Origin: Drosophila persimilis
Taxonomy: Eukaryota > Arthropoda > Insecta > Diptera > Drosophilidae
Length of the DNA: 64,000 nt
Reading direction: 5' to 3'
Assembly: GCF_003286085.1 (NCBI RefSeq)
Contig: NW_020825313.1
Span: 496,001 to 560,000 of the forward strand
Shown here: positions 10,858 to 22,100 of the stretch, in pieces
Position numbering within the stretch: the first letter of the stretch is position 1
Layout of the letters: every line of letters begins with the position of its first letter
Translations under genes and position numbers: made by a program
Notes under the pieces: model-generated
What the model saw: the letters and a program-made list of their open reading frames with translations, nothing else
What the model was told of the DNA's origin: nothing
The model's database searches: none

Positions 10858-11108
10858 AATAAGGCGTAAAAAAAATTGTAAATATCTGACTCAGCTGATG
10901 AATTCTGCTTCTGCTGTTGTTGTTACTGCTGCTGATACCGTTGTCGCTGCTGCTGGTGTTGCCTCTGCTTATGTCGCTGCAGCTATTGTCACTGCTGCTG
11001 ATGTCGATGCTGCTGAAGTCGCTGTCGCTGATGTCGCTGTCGCTGATGTCGCTGCTGCTGATGTCGCTGCAGTTATTGTTGCTGCACACAAACCAATTTA
11101 TTCATTTT
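10858..11108. repeat. Imperfect trinucleotide-based repeat
   Basis: From about 10,895 to 11,085 the sequence is built of GCTGCTGAT, GTCGCT and GCTGTC units, a degenerate 12-15-bp period made from GCT/GTC/GAT triplets. Because triplets contain few stops it is open in several frames on both strands, producing meaningless Ala/Val/Asp-, Leu/Ser- or Ser/Asp-rich ORFs. It lies between the BEL gag start and the DINE copy, where a BEL leader and LTR would be expected but are not seen. Confidence 0.7.
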
Positions 11109-12175
11109 TATACGCGATACTCCAAACGAGTATTGGGGTATATTAGATTTGTGGTAAAAGTGGATGTGTGTTACGTCCAGAAGGAATCTTTTCCGACCCC
11201 ATAAACTATATATATTCTTGATCAGCATCAATAGCCGAGTCGATTGAGCCCTGTCTGTCTGTTCGTCCGTCCGTCCGTCCGTCAGTCCGTCTCTTTCAGC
11301 GCCAAGTGCTCAAAGACTATAAGAGCTAGAGCAACGACGTTTTATATCCGGACTTCAGTGATATGTCCCTGCTACAAGTATATTTAAAATCTTTGCCCCG
11401 CCCACTTCCGCCCCCACACTTCCGTCCACAAATTCAAAGATACGAGAAAACTGAAAACGCAGAATCGTAGAAGATGACTATATGTTCTAGAGTGTAAAAT
11501 CTGAACCAGATCGTATAAACAGTTTTATTCTTTCTCGCTCTGTCTCTCTCTAACACACAGGTTTCATGGTCGGTTTTGCCAATTGCAAAATATGAGTTCA
11601 AGGATCTCAGAACCCATAAGAGCCAGAGCAACCAAATTTGGTATCCACACTCCTGTTATATCTGACCCTGACCATTTTGTGTCAAAATTTCGCCACACCC
11701 CCTTCCACCCCCGCAAAGGACGAAAATCTGGGGCATCCACAAATCTCAGACTATTAAGGCTAGAGTAACCAAATTTGGTATCCACACTCCTTTTTGATCT
11801 CACTCTAAAACGTATAGCTCAAAATTTCGCCCCACCCCCTTTCGACCCCACAAAGGACGAAAATCTGTTGCATCCACAATATTGCAGATTCGAGAAAACT
11901 AAAAACGCACAATCATAGAGAATGACCATATCTACCCGGTTGCTGAATCTGGATCAGTTCGGATCATTTTTGTAGCCAAAAGCAACAAATCAATTTGCAG
12001 TGGCTACGCAGCGCCCGACGTCACGCTCAGACTGATTTTCTGTCTCTCTCGCACGCATTTTTTGTCGTGTCGTCTAATATTAGCGGCGTCTGCCGGAGGA
12101 GAGCCATACTGACTAAGTATCGGGAATAAATGTAGAGTTGCGGTGTCCGCAGCAACTCACAACGTTCCCCTCGTT
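11109..12175 (+). mobile_element. DINE-1-type Helitron, full length (copy 1)
   Basis: The 5' end carries TATACGCGATACTC and its inverted partner GAGTATTGGGGTAT. Next comes GTTTCCGACC-like sequence, ATATATATTCTTGATCAGCATC, the AGCCGAGTCGATTGAGCC block and a (GTCT/GTCC)n microsatellite. Several TCTGAG/ACTATAA and CGCCCC-rich subrepeats follow. The 3' end is AAGTATCGGG, then the hairpin GAGTTGCGG-TGT-CCGCAGCAACTC, then CGTTCCCCTCGTT. This is the architecture of Drosophila INE-1/DINE-1 non-autonomous Helitrons: sub-terminal inverted repeat, microsatellite, 3' hairpin and CTYGTT-like end. No coding capacity. Confidence 0.85.
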
Positions 12176-13118
12176 TTTTTTCACAGTCACAGTTATTTGC
12201 CACCTTTTTTTTGTCAATTGCTAGCCATTAAGAATTTTCGACGTTTCGGATTTTTATTTTTTTCTTTCGATGTTACCTCCTCGAAAACGCCACCGTCGCG
12301 AAAAATTTTTTTTTTCAATTACAATAGATATACATCTTTCGTTATCTATTAAAAATACAGCCTGTTTAGCTCGTATTTTCCAAATTATTAATTGAAACTT
12401 ACGCTTCATTAAATTATTTTATACTCTGTTCCTTCCTATAGGAAGGAAATCAGAATTTTTTATTTTGCTACCTTTAGCTGTCAGTGAACTAGACACTTGT
12501 TCAGTCTCAAAGGAGCTGTTTTAACCCCGTGCTCTTACCACAGGGGGGAAACAACGGAGAGTCTCGAAGGACCAAAATGTTAAGACCATAAAAGAAAAGT
12601 CTAGAAATTGGCGAATTGAGTTGTAAATTCAAACTAAATTTTATTCTTAAAATCAGAGCCTTATATGGGATTTGACAATGAGGAGGAGGTACATTTTTGT
12701 ATTCTATAATTATCGTTAGACCTACGCAAAGGATACATTTTACTGCGGGTGTCTATTTAAGTGCATGCTTACATTAGTGTTATTTTAAGAATGCATTGCT
12801 TAAGTGTTTTCCCCACTTGTGTTTTGTTGTAGTATCTTTTGATGGACTACATATCTTTGTTTACACCCGAACTGTCCTAACTTACTTACTTTATGTGATT
12901 TCTTTAGAAATCCATATTTTGGATACATGAGTGAATGTGTACAATAATATATTTACATATGTTTGAAAATTCTGCAAGGGGCCGAAAGTGGCATGATTTC
13001 GACGATAATATGTTCATGTTTGAACACCTATAGGAAAACTTATAAAATCTAACAAATTATTCAAATAAGACAACAAATACTCGTGAAATATAACTTTAAT
13101 AAGAAACTGATTAGAGAA
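12176..13118. other. Unassigned AT-rich stretch
   Basis: I see no supported gene. A perfect palindrome TTCCTTCC-TATA-GGAAGGAA lies at about 12,430-12,450. The rest may include an eroded 5' LTR and leader of the gypsy element at 13,119, but no TG...CA ends or matching 3' LTR could be recognised. Confidence 0.4.
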
Positions 13119-14560
13119 ATGTTTGTCGTACGCAGCAAAGAAGATTTGCCCGAAAACGGAGGCGCTTTGGCTCCCGAACAATGCAGAATTTGTTTCTTTG
13201 AGATGCTCGCTATGGAAAAACTAACTATTACCAACTGGTAGCATAAATTTCATGAAAAATGTCTGCGAACCTACATCAAAACAAAACAACAAAAAGGAGT
13301 GTCCGGTATGCAATCAATTACGTCATCCGAGAGATTAAATTACGATGACGCAATGGTAGGTCAACGTCCACAACCAGCAACAGTTTCAGTCACCAAGAGG
13401 GCTACTCCGAAAGCACATCATACGCGTAGCAAATCTAGAAATAGAAATGACGTGTCAGGTCCATCAACTGGCAGCGAGGGTCCAGCCTTGAATACAACCT
13501 TTACTCATAGCCCAGCTATGACCAGTAGTATCAATACCACGCGAAAAGGTCGGCCTTCAAGAAAGCAGACACAAGTAAAATCCGGTTTGGTAAATTCTTC
13601 GAACAGTTCCAAAAGATCTCCGACCCAGAACCGTTTGGATTATGAGCAGATACTTGGTATGATGGAAAATTTAATAGACAGAAAGTTTGCTACCTTACAG
13701 GTACAAACCAATTTAGAGGGAAACGAACAATTTGTAAATTTGAGAAATCAAAGTTCAGTTGGAAGTGCGCAGTCGCCAATAGAGCGAGTACAGTCTACGA
13801 CACGATCCCAAATGAATACCGGAGGGGTCCTGCGTCCTGAGAAAGTGGCACAAGTTATCCAAAGTTGGAACGTAAAGTTAAATGTTGTAAAGTTGGAAGA
13901 ACGATTTTAGTATTTTATGCAAGAATTTGCACATCGTCCTATGTGGTAAAGCCAGAGAGTGGTATTGGCGCTATCGTAAAGAGATTAATAGGATAGAATG
14001 GGAAGGGTTTTGCGAAGCCCTAAAGAGCTAATATCAGGATCACAAGGACGATGACATCATTATGGAAGAAGTGCGAGCGAAGAAGCAAAAAGAGGGAGAA
14101 CTGTTTGTCTTTTACATCGTGACTCCTGTGTCTCGACTGACTATTCCTTTAGATGAGTATAGGCTAATACAGCAATTAAAAAGAAATTTGGTACTCGAGT
14201 TGCGTCAGATTCTTTTGTATGTAACTGTATCATCAGTAGCGCATCTGAGGCAGTTAGTGCACTTGCGAGAGAATCTTTGGAAAGAGCAGGTGTTCCGAGG
14301 AAGCACAGTTCAGAAACCATACTGACGAACAATAGCCGGCTTAGAGGAAGCTGCCTCTGCGATGGGAAAGGACGAAACGGAGGATGAAATATGTATATGC
14401 CATTAACTTTTCGTCTAAGAAGTTTACCTGTTGGAAATGCGATCAGGAAGGTCACGGGTGGGACTTGTGCTTACAGCCTCGAAGCATATTTTGTTATGGC
14501 TGCGGAGCTAAAAACGTTTATAAACCTCAATGTTCCGTTTGACTGAAAAAGTCGGAAAAC
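13119..14560 (+). pseudogene. Ty3/gypsy gag with RING-like N-terminus
   Basis: An ATG at 13,119 begins a frame with CRIC (about 13,182-13,193), then a stop at W-TAG (about 13,239). In the same frame HKFHEKC (about 13,242-13,262) follows. CPVC appears in another frame at about 13,302-13,313. Together these have C-x2-C, H-x2-H-x2-C, C-x2-C spacing like a RING-H2 finger. Frame 13,299-13,910 is Ser/Thr/Arg-rich. The capsid-like region (13,911-14,325) has several stops. A CCHC knuckle, CWKCDQEGHGWDLC, lies at about 14,429-14,470, followed by CYGCGAKN. The protease and early RT are missing after this. Confidence 0.7.
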
Positions 14561-14593
14561 TTCCGAAAGGGACCATCCGCCGACAACAGTCGG

Positions 14594-15372
14594 GTGGCCC
14601 CGATTACTCAAACAAATCTTCTGGCAGCTAAGACCAAGTTTTTTGTCACGGAAGTGCCATATCTTGGGTTTGTAATAGGACATGGTTGTATTGCAGCAGA
14701 TCCCCGGAAAATTGCATTCATTCGGAACTGGCCAGCTCCAAAAACACGAAAGCAAGACCGAGGGTTTCTAGGATTGGTTGGTTGGAACCGAAGATTCATA
14801 GGAAACTTCTCAGACGTAACCTTCCCCATTAGAGAACTTCTGTCTACAAAGAAGAAGCTTGAATGGACGGCAGCTACGCAAGGCGCGTTTGCTAAGCTAA
14901 AACAGTTATTGACCTCGGCCCCAGTCTTAATTAATCCAGACTTTCAGAAGAAATTGTATGTTCATTGTGATGCTAATGACTATGGCATTGGAGCGGGCGG
15001 ATATCAGACGAGGGAATAGAGAACCCAGTTGCATTTATGTCCAAAAAACTCAATAGTGCGCAATGTACCTATAGTGTTACGGAACGAGAGTGTCTAGCAG
15101 CTCTTGAGGCAATAGAACGATTCCGTTGTTACTTGGAGTTGCAGGAGTTTGAAGTAGTCACTGACCACGCCAGCTTAGTATGGCTAATGGAAACCAAATT
15201 TAAAGGGTAGACTAGCTCGGTGGGCTAAGCGATTGCAAGGCTATAAATTTAGCGTGGGTCATAGACGAGGTAAAGAAAATGTCGTACCAGACGCATTATC
15301 GCGAATTTATTCAGATATTGCTGCACTTGAACTCATCGGACCCGAGATCGACAGGAAAATTAACCTGATGTT
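14594..15372 (+). pseudogene. Ty3/gypsy RT thumb and RNase H
   Basis: The frame enters pol only at the RT thumb (PYLGFVIG...DPRKIAFIRNWPAP) and the connection segment, so the YxDD core has been deleted between about 14,560 and 14,625. RNase H follows with LYVHCDANDYGIGAGG (first acid), then after a stop and shift at 15,018 SVTERECLAALEAIE (Glu) and VVTDHASLVWL (Asp). Stops occur again near 15,208. It cannot make a working enzyme. Confidence 0.82.
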
Positions 15373-15375
15373 AAA

Positions 15376-16495
15376 TTGATAGATCAGTTTGTATATATCC
15401 GTACAGAACATGACGAGGGTGGTGAATCTAATAAACAGAATACCTGGAAACTATGGCTTCCAGTCGGGTTGACTCAAGAGGTTATTAAGAGATTCCACGA
15501 TTCGATTGTTACTGCTCACGGCGGTATGGGTAAGACGCTTGAGTTAATTCGGAGAAATTTTTATTGGCCGAAAATGGTAGCTCAAGTTCGAGAATATATT
15601 AGGAATTGCGATGTTTGTAAAACTACGAAGCCCCAAATGTCACGCTAAAACCACCTATGGGAAATCAGGTCACTTCAGAGCGTCCCTTCCAAAGGCTATA
15701 CGTAGATATACTTGGTCCATATCCTAGGAGTAAACGTGGTCATATGGGGTTGTGTATTGTCCTAGATCACTTGTCTAAATTTCATTAGCTGTGTCCATTG
15801 AAAAAGTTTACAGCGGGAGAATCATATATTTTGTCCCAGAAGTTTTGGTAAGTGACAACGGGTCTCAGTTTCAGTCGGGTGAGTTGAATTCATGGTTGAC
15901 TTCCTTAGGAGTCAAGCATACTTACACCGCCTTATACTCCCCGCAATCAAATGCTTCTGAGCGAGTCAATAGATCGTTGATAGCGGCTATTCGAGCATGC
16001 CTGCGGGAAGATCAACGAGAATGGGATGAGTTTATCTACCCTATTAGTTGTGCTCTACGCAACGCACGTCATCAAGCAATAGGTTGTTCACCGTATCATG
16101 CTCTTTATGGGTTTGATATGACGACACACGGTACCCAGTTTATTTTACTGAGGAAATTGAATCTCCTCGAGCAATCCGTAAAAGGGCTAGTTAGAGACGA
16201 CCAACTAAAGATACTACGGAAGGCAATTAAACAGAATATGTCGGAAGCGTATGAAAAGAATGCGCAACAGTACAATTTGAGAACAAGAACAGTAAATTTT
16301 CAAATAGGGCAGGAAGTATTTCGACGAAATTTTAGCCAACGCAATTTTGCACGAAATATTAATGCTAAACTCAATCGGCAATGGCTAAAATCTAGAGTTA
16401 GAGAAAAAGTTTGCAGCAGTCGCTATATTTTAGAAACCTACAGGGAACTTACCATGGCAAAGACATCCGGCAGTAACTGTCCTTTTTCAGGCTAA
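15376..16495 (+). pseudogene. Ty3/gypsy integrase
   Basis: Frame 15,376-15,648 holds the HHCC module (HDSIVTAHGG...CDVCKTTKP). After a break covering the first catalytic Asp (YVDILGPYPRS at about 15,700-15,732), the frame at 15,791-16,495 has VSDNGSQFQS (Asp) and SPQSNASERVNRSLIAAIRA (Glu), a standard DDE core, then REWDEFIYPISCALRNA. NASERVNRSL resembles the Osvaldo/Ulysses-like Drosophila gypsy lineage, a tentative placement. No env is seen after it. Confidence 0.82.
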
Positions 16496-17892
16496 TCCCG
16501 TAGATTAAGGCTCTAGAATTCGCCTTAGGTTCGGAGGGTCAACGAACCTTGGCGACGGCGGTCACCCGGTTTGATCGTAGCATTGTGCATTATCTACCGC
16601 AGCGGCGTCTAAGTCTGAGCTTTTGCGCTTCAAGCTGAGAACGGGGCAATCTTTGGGCGAAAACCCCACCTACAAATACACTAGCAGCATACTGCAGAGG
16701 GTGCTACAGCAAGTGCACCTATAACGGAAAAATCTTCCTGATCTTCAGCAGCGGAGGAAAACCCCGACCCCGAGGGTCCATCGAGAGTAGCTACGGCATG
16801 TGTTGAGTGACTACGCCTCGAGGATAGAGTACATATTCCGTAGTCGACTCGACAACGAAAGCACACTTGCATTTTTATTTTTCTCTTTGGTTTGTCTTGC
16901 CTAAGCCAAACGAAAGTAGCGCAACGTAGAAATTAAAGAGAAAGAAAATGAGGGAAAGAAGCACGCAAAGAGCAAAATCCAAACAAATGCAAATAATGGT
17001 TTAATCGCGCAAGTTGATTCTAATTAGTAAAATAAGTGGTGCCTCATATAAATAATCAATCTTTTTTTTTGAATTAGTGCCATAAGCGGAGAAAGCATCT
17101 AAGCTCGTCGCAACGACGAAGGCCTTCGGTGGACATGAAGTGGACATGAGTGCATACAAAACATATATATATCTATACATATATTCAATTGTTTATTTAT
17201 ATGATTACCACCGAACGTAAAGTAATTGAAATTGGAGCTTGAAAACAAAAAGAAACAAAAACAAAAGCACACGTAACGATCAAGAAAAAGTAGATAGAAG
17301 AGTAAGAAAAAGATAAGAATACTGAATTTGCTATAATTATCAGCATTGTAATGCTATTAATGTTTTGGCAATTCCGTTTTCTGCGCATATTCGTATACAG
17401 CCGATATAGCGTTTATGGTAGGCAAAAGCAAGACGCAAATCTTTGGTTTGTTTTGATTTGTTTTCTTTACCAGTAATCAGAATGTAGTTACTATGATGTG
17501 CAAATGAATAGCACGTATAAAAAGAAATGTCGTATAATCTATTGGAATTTATTAGCTTAAAGGTAATATGTAAATATTAAGAATGGAATAATAACGTGTT
17601 TAAGGTTTTCCACAATGGGTTAGTAGAGAATAATTAAAGTGTTGTAACCGCTTAGGGATTTTCCTATAATCATTGCCATTGGAAAATCATTGGTAGGGTG
17701 GGTATAAAGGCAAGAGCGTTACCATACCATCTAGGTAATTGGGAGCGATCAGGTCCGAGTCCCCAGGTACTTCCTTCTTCTTTTCCTACTTTTATTGTCG
17801 TGCTGTAGGTGTGTTGGAACGGACGCGTCAAAAAACCCCCCCCAGGCTGATACGCTAGCTGATGCCAGAGAGTCCCCCTCCGATAACTCCAC
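16496..17892. other. Unassigned region after the gypsy element
   Basis: It contains a G/C-richer block (16,500-16,680), A/T-rich DNA, and a possible core promoter GGGTATAAAGGCAAG at about 17,700 that could belong to a decayed LTR. I found no pair of LTRs, TIRs or a convincing ORF; short frames here look like chance. Confidence 0.35.
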
Positions 17893-18713
17893 CAAAAATC
17901 AACCCACTTACATTCGCTCAGCTGATCGGGTACAACGTCTTTTTTGTAGATTGTTAGCCAAGTTATCCGGTATCAGGGGACAAACAAACAGGGTTGTGTC
18001 AAGCAATTGGGTGTGAGCTTATGGGTGAACCGAAAGATCATGCGAACCGGCGACCAATCGCGTATGATATCAACGGGTGGAATTAGGTTCCCTATTGTGG
18101 TATTTTGTGTGAAGGAAGCAAGGACGTTACAAGGCGTGTGTGCAAATACAAATCAGAGTAAGGCAGACAGATTTTAACATTACCAGCATACATTAGTGCA
18201 GTAGAGTATGTTATAACTTGAGAAAGGTCATTCAAAAATAAAATAAACAGAAGCGGGCCCAGATGATTTCCCTGTGGCACACCTGAAGTAACATTAACCA
18301 TATTTGACAACACATTAGAAAACAAAACACGTTTAGTACGGTTAGAAAGAGGACAAAATCCAATCGAGAAGCTTTTTTGCTTCACAGAATCGAATGCCTT
18401 GCTGAAGTCCGTAAAAACTACAGCCTTCTGCAAACCACGGGGGATTAGATTAGTAAACTCGAGACGGTTACTCGATGTTGAACGATGTCTGAAAAAACCG
18501 TATTGCGACAGACATATCAAGCTGCAAAAAAGATGTTGCAGTCGCCGGGTGACCAGGAACTCAAGAAGTTTGGGGATGGAGGAAAGCTTTGCGATACCAC
18601 GATAGTTTTCAATATTTTATCTTGAACCTTTTTTGTGAAGCGGAATGATGTAGGACTCATTCCGATGTACTGGAAGACGAGACTGTTCTAAAGAGAGTTT
18701 CAAGAGAAAGTCG
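17893..18713 (-). pseudogene. Jockey-like non-LTR reverse transcriptase fragment (copy A)
   Basis: Minus-strand frame 18,520-18,092 contains RT motif A (FTDFSKAFDSV), motif B (SGVPQGNHLGPLLFILF) and motif C as YAGN in place of the catalytic YADD, so both essential Asp residues are lost. QYGF-RHRSTS precedes motif A, as in Jockey-clade elements. Reading continues with stops to 17,893, covering part of the thumb. Endonuclease and ends are absent. It is the left half of a 1.6-kb tandem duplication. Confidence 0.8.
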
Positions 18714-19472
18714 GTGGGGCGAAATTTTGAAATATACGTTTTATAGTGAGATCTAACAGGACTGTGGATACCAAATTTTGTTACTTAATAGTCTCTGAGA
18801 TTTGTGGATGCCCCAGGTTTTCGTCCTTTGCGGAGGTGGAAGGGGATGTGGCTAAATTTTGAAACAAACTCGTCTCGGTCCGATATATTAGGAGTGTGGA
18901 TACCAAATTTGGTTGCTCTAGCTTTTATAGTCTCTGAGATCTAGGCGCTAATGTTTTACTCTCAGCAAAGCCGCCTATGCTACGTGTGTGTTAGAGAGAG
19001 ACAGGGCGAGAAAAAATGAAATTGTTTTCTTGATGCTGGCTATAATAATAATACGATCCAATTCAGATTCTGCAGTCTAAAAGATATGGTCATTCTCTAC
19101 GATTCTGCGTTTTTGGTTTTATCGTATCTTTAAAAATGTGGATGCCACAGATTTTCGTCTTTTGTGGGGGCGGAAGTGGGCGGGGCGAAGTTTTGAAATA
19201 TTTTTGTAGCAGTGACATATCACAAAAGTCTGGATCCAAAACATCGTTGCTCTAGCTCTTATAGTCTTTGAGCATTAGGCGCTGAAGGGGACGGACAGAC
19301 GGACGGACGGACAGACGGACAGACAGACATGGCTCAATCGACTCGGCTATTGATGCTGATCAAGAATATATATACTTTATGGGGTCGGAAACGATTCCTT
19401 CTGGACGTTACACACATCCACTTTTACCACAAATCTAATATACCCCAATACTCATTTTGAGTATCGGGTCTA
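18714..19472 (-). mobile_element. DINE-1-type Helitron, 3' truncated (copy 2)
   Basis: Starts inside the element at GGTGGGGCGAAATTTTG and runs to the 5' terminus ACTCATTTTGAGTATCGGGTC in reverse orientation. The flank outside it, TAAAAAACGCGTTTAAAT, is the reverse complement of the flank of copy 5 (about 23,883-23,900). Confidence 0.82.
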
Positions 19473-19492
19473 AAAAACGCGTTTAAATCAAT

Positions 19493-20313
19493 CAAAAATC
19501 AACCCACTTACATTCGCTCAGCTGATCGGGTACAACGTCTTTTTTGTAGATTGTTAGCCAAGTTATCCGGTATCAGGGGACAAACAAACAGGGTTGTGTC
19601 AAGCAATTGGGTGTGAGCTTATGGGTGAACCGAAAGATCATGCGAACCGGCGACCAATCGCGTATGATATCAACGGGTGGAATTAGGTTCCCTATTGTGG
19701 TATTTTGTGTGAAGGAAGCAAGGACGTTACAAGGCGTGTGTGCAAATACAAATCAGAGTAAGGCAGACAGATTTTAACATTACCAGCATACATTAGTGCA
19801 GTAGAGTATGTTATAACTTGAGAAAGGTCATTCACAAATAAAATAAACAGAAGCGGGCCCAGATAATTTCCCTGTGGCACACCTGAAGTAACATTAACCA
19901 TATTTGACAACACATTAGAAAACAAAACACGTTTAGTACGGTTAGAAAGAGGACAAAATCCAATCGATAAGCTTTTTTGCTTCACAGAATCGAATGCCTT
20001 GCTGAAGTCCGTAAAAACTACAGCCTTCTGCAAACCACGGGGGACTAGATTAGTAAACTCGAGACGGTTAGTCGATGTTGAACGATGTCTGAAAAAACCG
20101 TATTGCGACAGACATATCAAGCTGCAAAAAAGATGTTGCAGTCGCCGGGTGACCAGGAACTCAAGAAGTTTGGGGATGGAGGAAAGCTTTGCGATACCAC
20201 GATAGTTTTCAATATTTTATCTTGAACCTTTTTTGTGAAGCGGAATGATGTAGGACTCATTCCGATGTACTGGAAGACAAGACTGTTCTAAAGAGAGTTT
20301 CAAGAGAAAGTCG
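19493..20313 (-). pseudogene. Jockey-like reverse transcriptase fragment (copy B)
   Basis: Second unit of the tandem duplication. Minus-strand frame 20,120-19,692 is 142 codons long like copy A and differs at about six residues (for example NYLGP for NHLGP and FVNDL for FLNDL). It shares the inactivating YAGN at motif C, so inactivation preceded the duplication. Confidence 0.8.
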
Positions 20314-21023
20314 GTGGGGCGAAATTTTGAAATATACGTTTTATAGTGAGATCTAACAGGACTGTGGATACCAAAATTTTGTTACTTAATAGTCTGAGAT
20401 TTGTGGATGCCCCAGGTTTTCGTCCTTTGCGGAGGCGGAAGGGGATGTGGCGAAATTTTGAAACAAACTCGTCTCGGTCCGATATATTAGGAGTGTGGAT
20501 ACCAAATTTGGTTGCTCTAGCTTTTATAGTCTCTGAGATCTAGGCGCTAATGTTTTACTCTCAGCAAAGCCGCCTATGCTACGTGTGTGTTAGAGAGAGA
20601 CAGGGCGAGAAAAAATGAAATTGTTTTCTTGATGCTGGCTATAATAATAATACGATCCAATTCAGATTCTGCAGTCTAAAAGATATGGTCATTCTCTACG
20701 ATTCTGCGTTTTTGGTTTTATCGTATCTTTAAAAACGTGGATGCCACAGATTTTCGTCCTTTGTGGGGGCGGAAGTGGGCGGGGCGAAGTTTTGAAATAT
20801 TTTTGTAACAGTGACATATCACAGAAGTCCGGATATAAAACGTCGTTGCTCTAGCTCTTATAGTCTTTGAGCACTAGGCGCTGATAGGGACGGACAGACG
20901 GACAGACGGACGGACGGACGGACAGACAGACAGGGCTCAATCGACTCGGCTATTGATGCTGATCAAGAATATATATACTTTATAGGGTCGGAAACGATTC
21001 CTTCTGGACGTTACACACATCCA
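20314..21023 (-). mobile_element. DINE-1-type Helitron fragment (copy 3)
   Basis: Same left entry point as copy 2, but it ends at ACACACATCCA, about 60 bp short of the 5' terminus, and is joined directly to the 3' hairpin of copy 4. From about 20,700 on it matches copy 6 very closely, including the variant TTTATAGGGTCGG, whereas its left part matches copy 2. This indicates recombination or conversion between DINE copies. Confidence 0.82.
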
Positions 21024-22100
21024 GTTGCTGGTAACGCCGCAACTCTACATTTATACCCGATACTTAGTCAGTATGGCTCTCCTCCGGCAGACGCTGCTAT
21101 TATTAAAAGACACGACACAGAGTGCGTGCGAGAGAGACAGAAAATCAGTCTGAGCGTGACGTCAGGCGCTGCGTAGCCACTGCGAATTGATTTGTTCCTC
21201 TTGGCTATACAAATTATCCGATCTGATCCAGATTCAGCAACCGGATAGATATGGTCATTCTCTATGATTGTGCGTTTTTAGTTTTCTCGAATCTGCAATA
21301 TTGTGGATGCAACAGATTTTCGTCCTTTGTGGGGCAAAATTCTGAGATATACGTTTTATAGTGAGAGCTAACAGGAGTGCGGATACCAAATGTGGTTACT
21401 CTATCGCTTATAGTCTCTGAGATTTGTGAATATCCCCAGATTTTCGTCCTTTGCGGGGGCGGAAGGAGGTGTGGCGAAATTTTCAAACAAATTCGTTAAG
21501 GTCCGATATCTTAGGAGTGTGAATCAAAAATTTGGTTGCTCTAGCTTTTATAGTCTCTGAGATCTAGGCGCTAATGTTTTACTCTCAGCAAAGCCGCTCA
21601 GCAAATGCTACGTGTGTGTTAGAGAGAGACAGGGCGAGAAAAAATGAAATTGTTTTCTTGATGCTGGCTATAATAATAAAACGATCCAATTCAGATTCTG
21701 CAGTCTAAAAGATATGGTCATTCTCTATGATTCTGCGTTTCTGGTTTTTTCGTATCTTTAAAATTGTGGATGCCACAGATTTTCGTCCTTTGTGGGGGCG
21801 GAAGTGGGCGGGGCGAAGTTTTGAAATATTTTTGTAGCAGTGACATATCACAAAAGTCTGGATCCAAAACATCGTTGCTCTAGCTCTTATAGTCTTTGAG
21901 CATTAGGCGCTGAAGGGGACGGACAGACGGACGGACGGACAGACGGACAGACAGACATGGCTCAATCGACTCGGCTATTGATGCTGATCAAGAATATATA
22001 TACTTTATGGGGTCGGAAACGATTCCTTCTGGACGTTACACACATCCATTTTCACCACAAATCAAATATACCCAAATACTCATTTTGAGTATCGGGTATA
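21024..22100 (-). mobile_element. DINE-1-type Helitron (copy 4)
   Basis: Reverse-oriented, entering at GTTGCTGGTAACGCCGCAAC (the 3' hairpin arm, lacking the last bases AACGAGGGGGAACGTTGTGA). It ends at the 5' terminus GAGTATCGGGTATA. It lies in the same arrangement with copy 3 as copies 7 and 6 have further on. Confidence 0.85.

Larger units (their letters stand above)
17893..21023. repeat. Tandem duplication of RT fragment plus DINE, 1.6 kb unit
   Basis: Units start at 17,893 and 19,493 with the same AAATCAACCCACTTACATTC. They are offset by 1,600 bp and match closely through both the RT fragment and the DINE that follows. The first DINE runs to its own 5' terminus (19,472). The second stops at 21,023 and switches into another DINE. 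The 142-codon RT frames differ at about six residues, so the duplication is not brand new. Confidence 0.8.

Noticed and set aside
10898..11204. Ala/Val/Asp-rich and Leu/Ser-rich ORFs of 80-95 codons
   Set aside because: Products of the triplet repeat, open in several frames at once; not evidence of a protein.
11250..11285. GTCC/GTCT tetranucleotide tracts as independent microsatellites
   Set aside because: They occur at the same position in every DINE copy and vary in length; they are part of the element.
11434..11803. ORFs within DINE copies (also near 20,346, 38,033, 45,169 and elsewhere)
   Set aside because: The same short frames recur in opposite orientations wherever a DINE lies; the element is non-coding.
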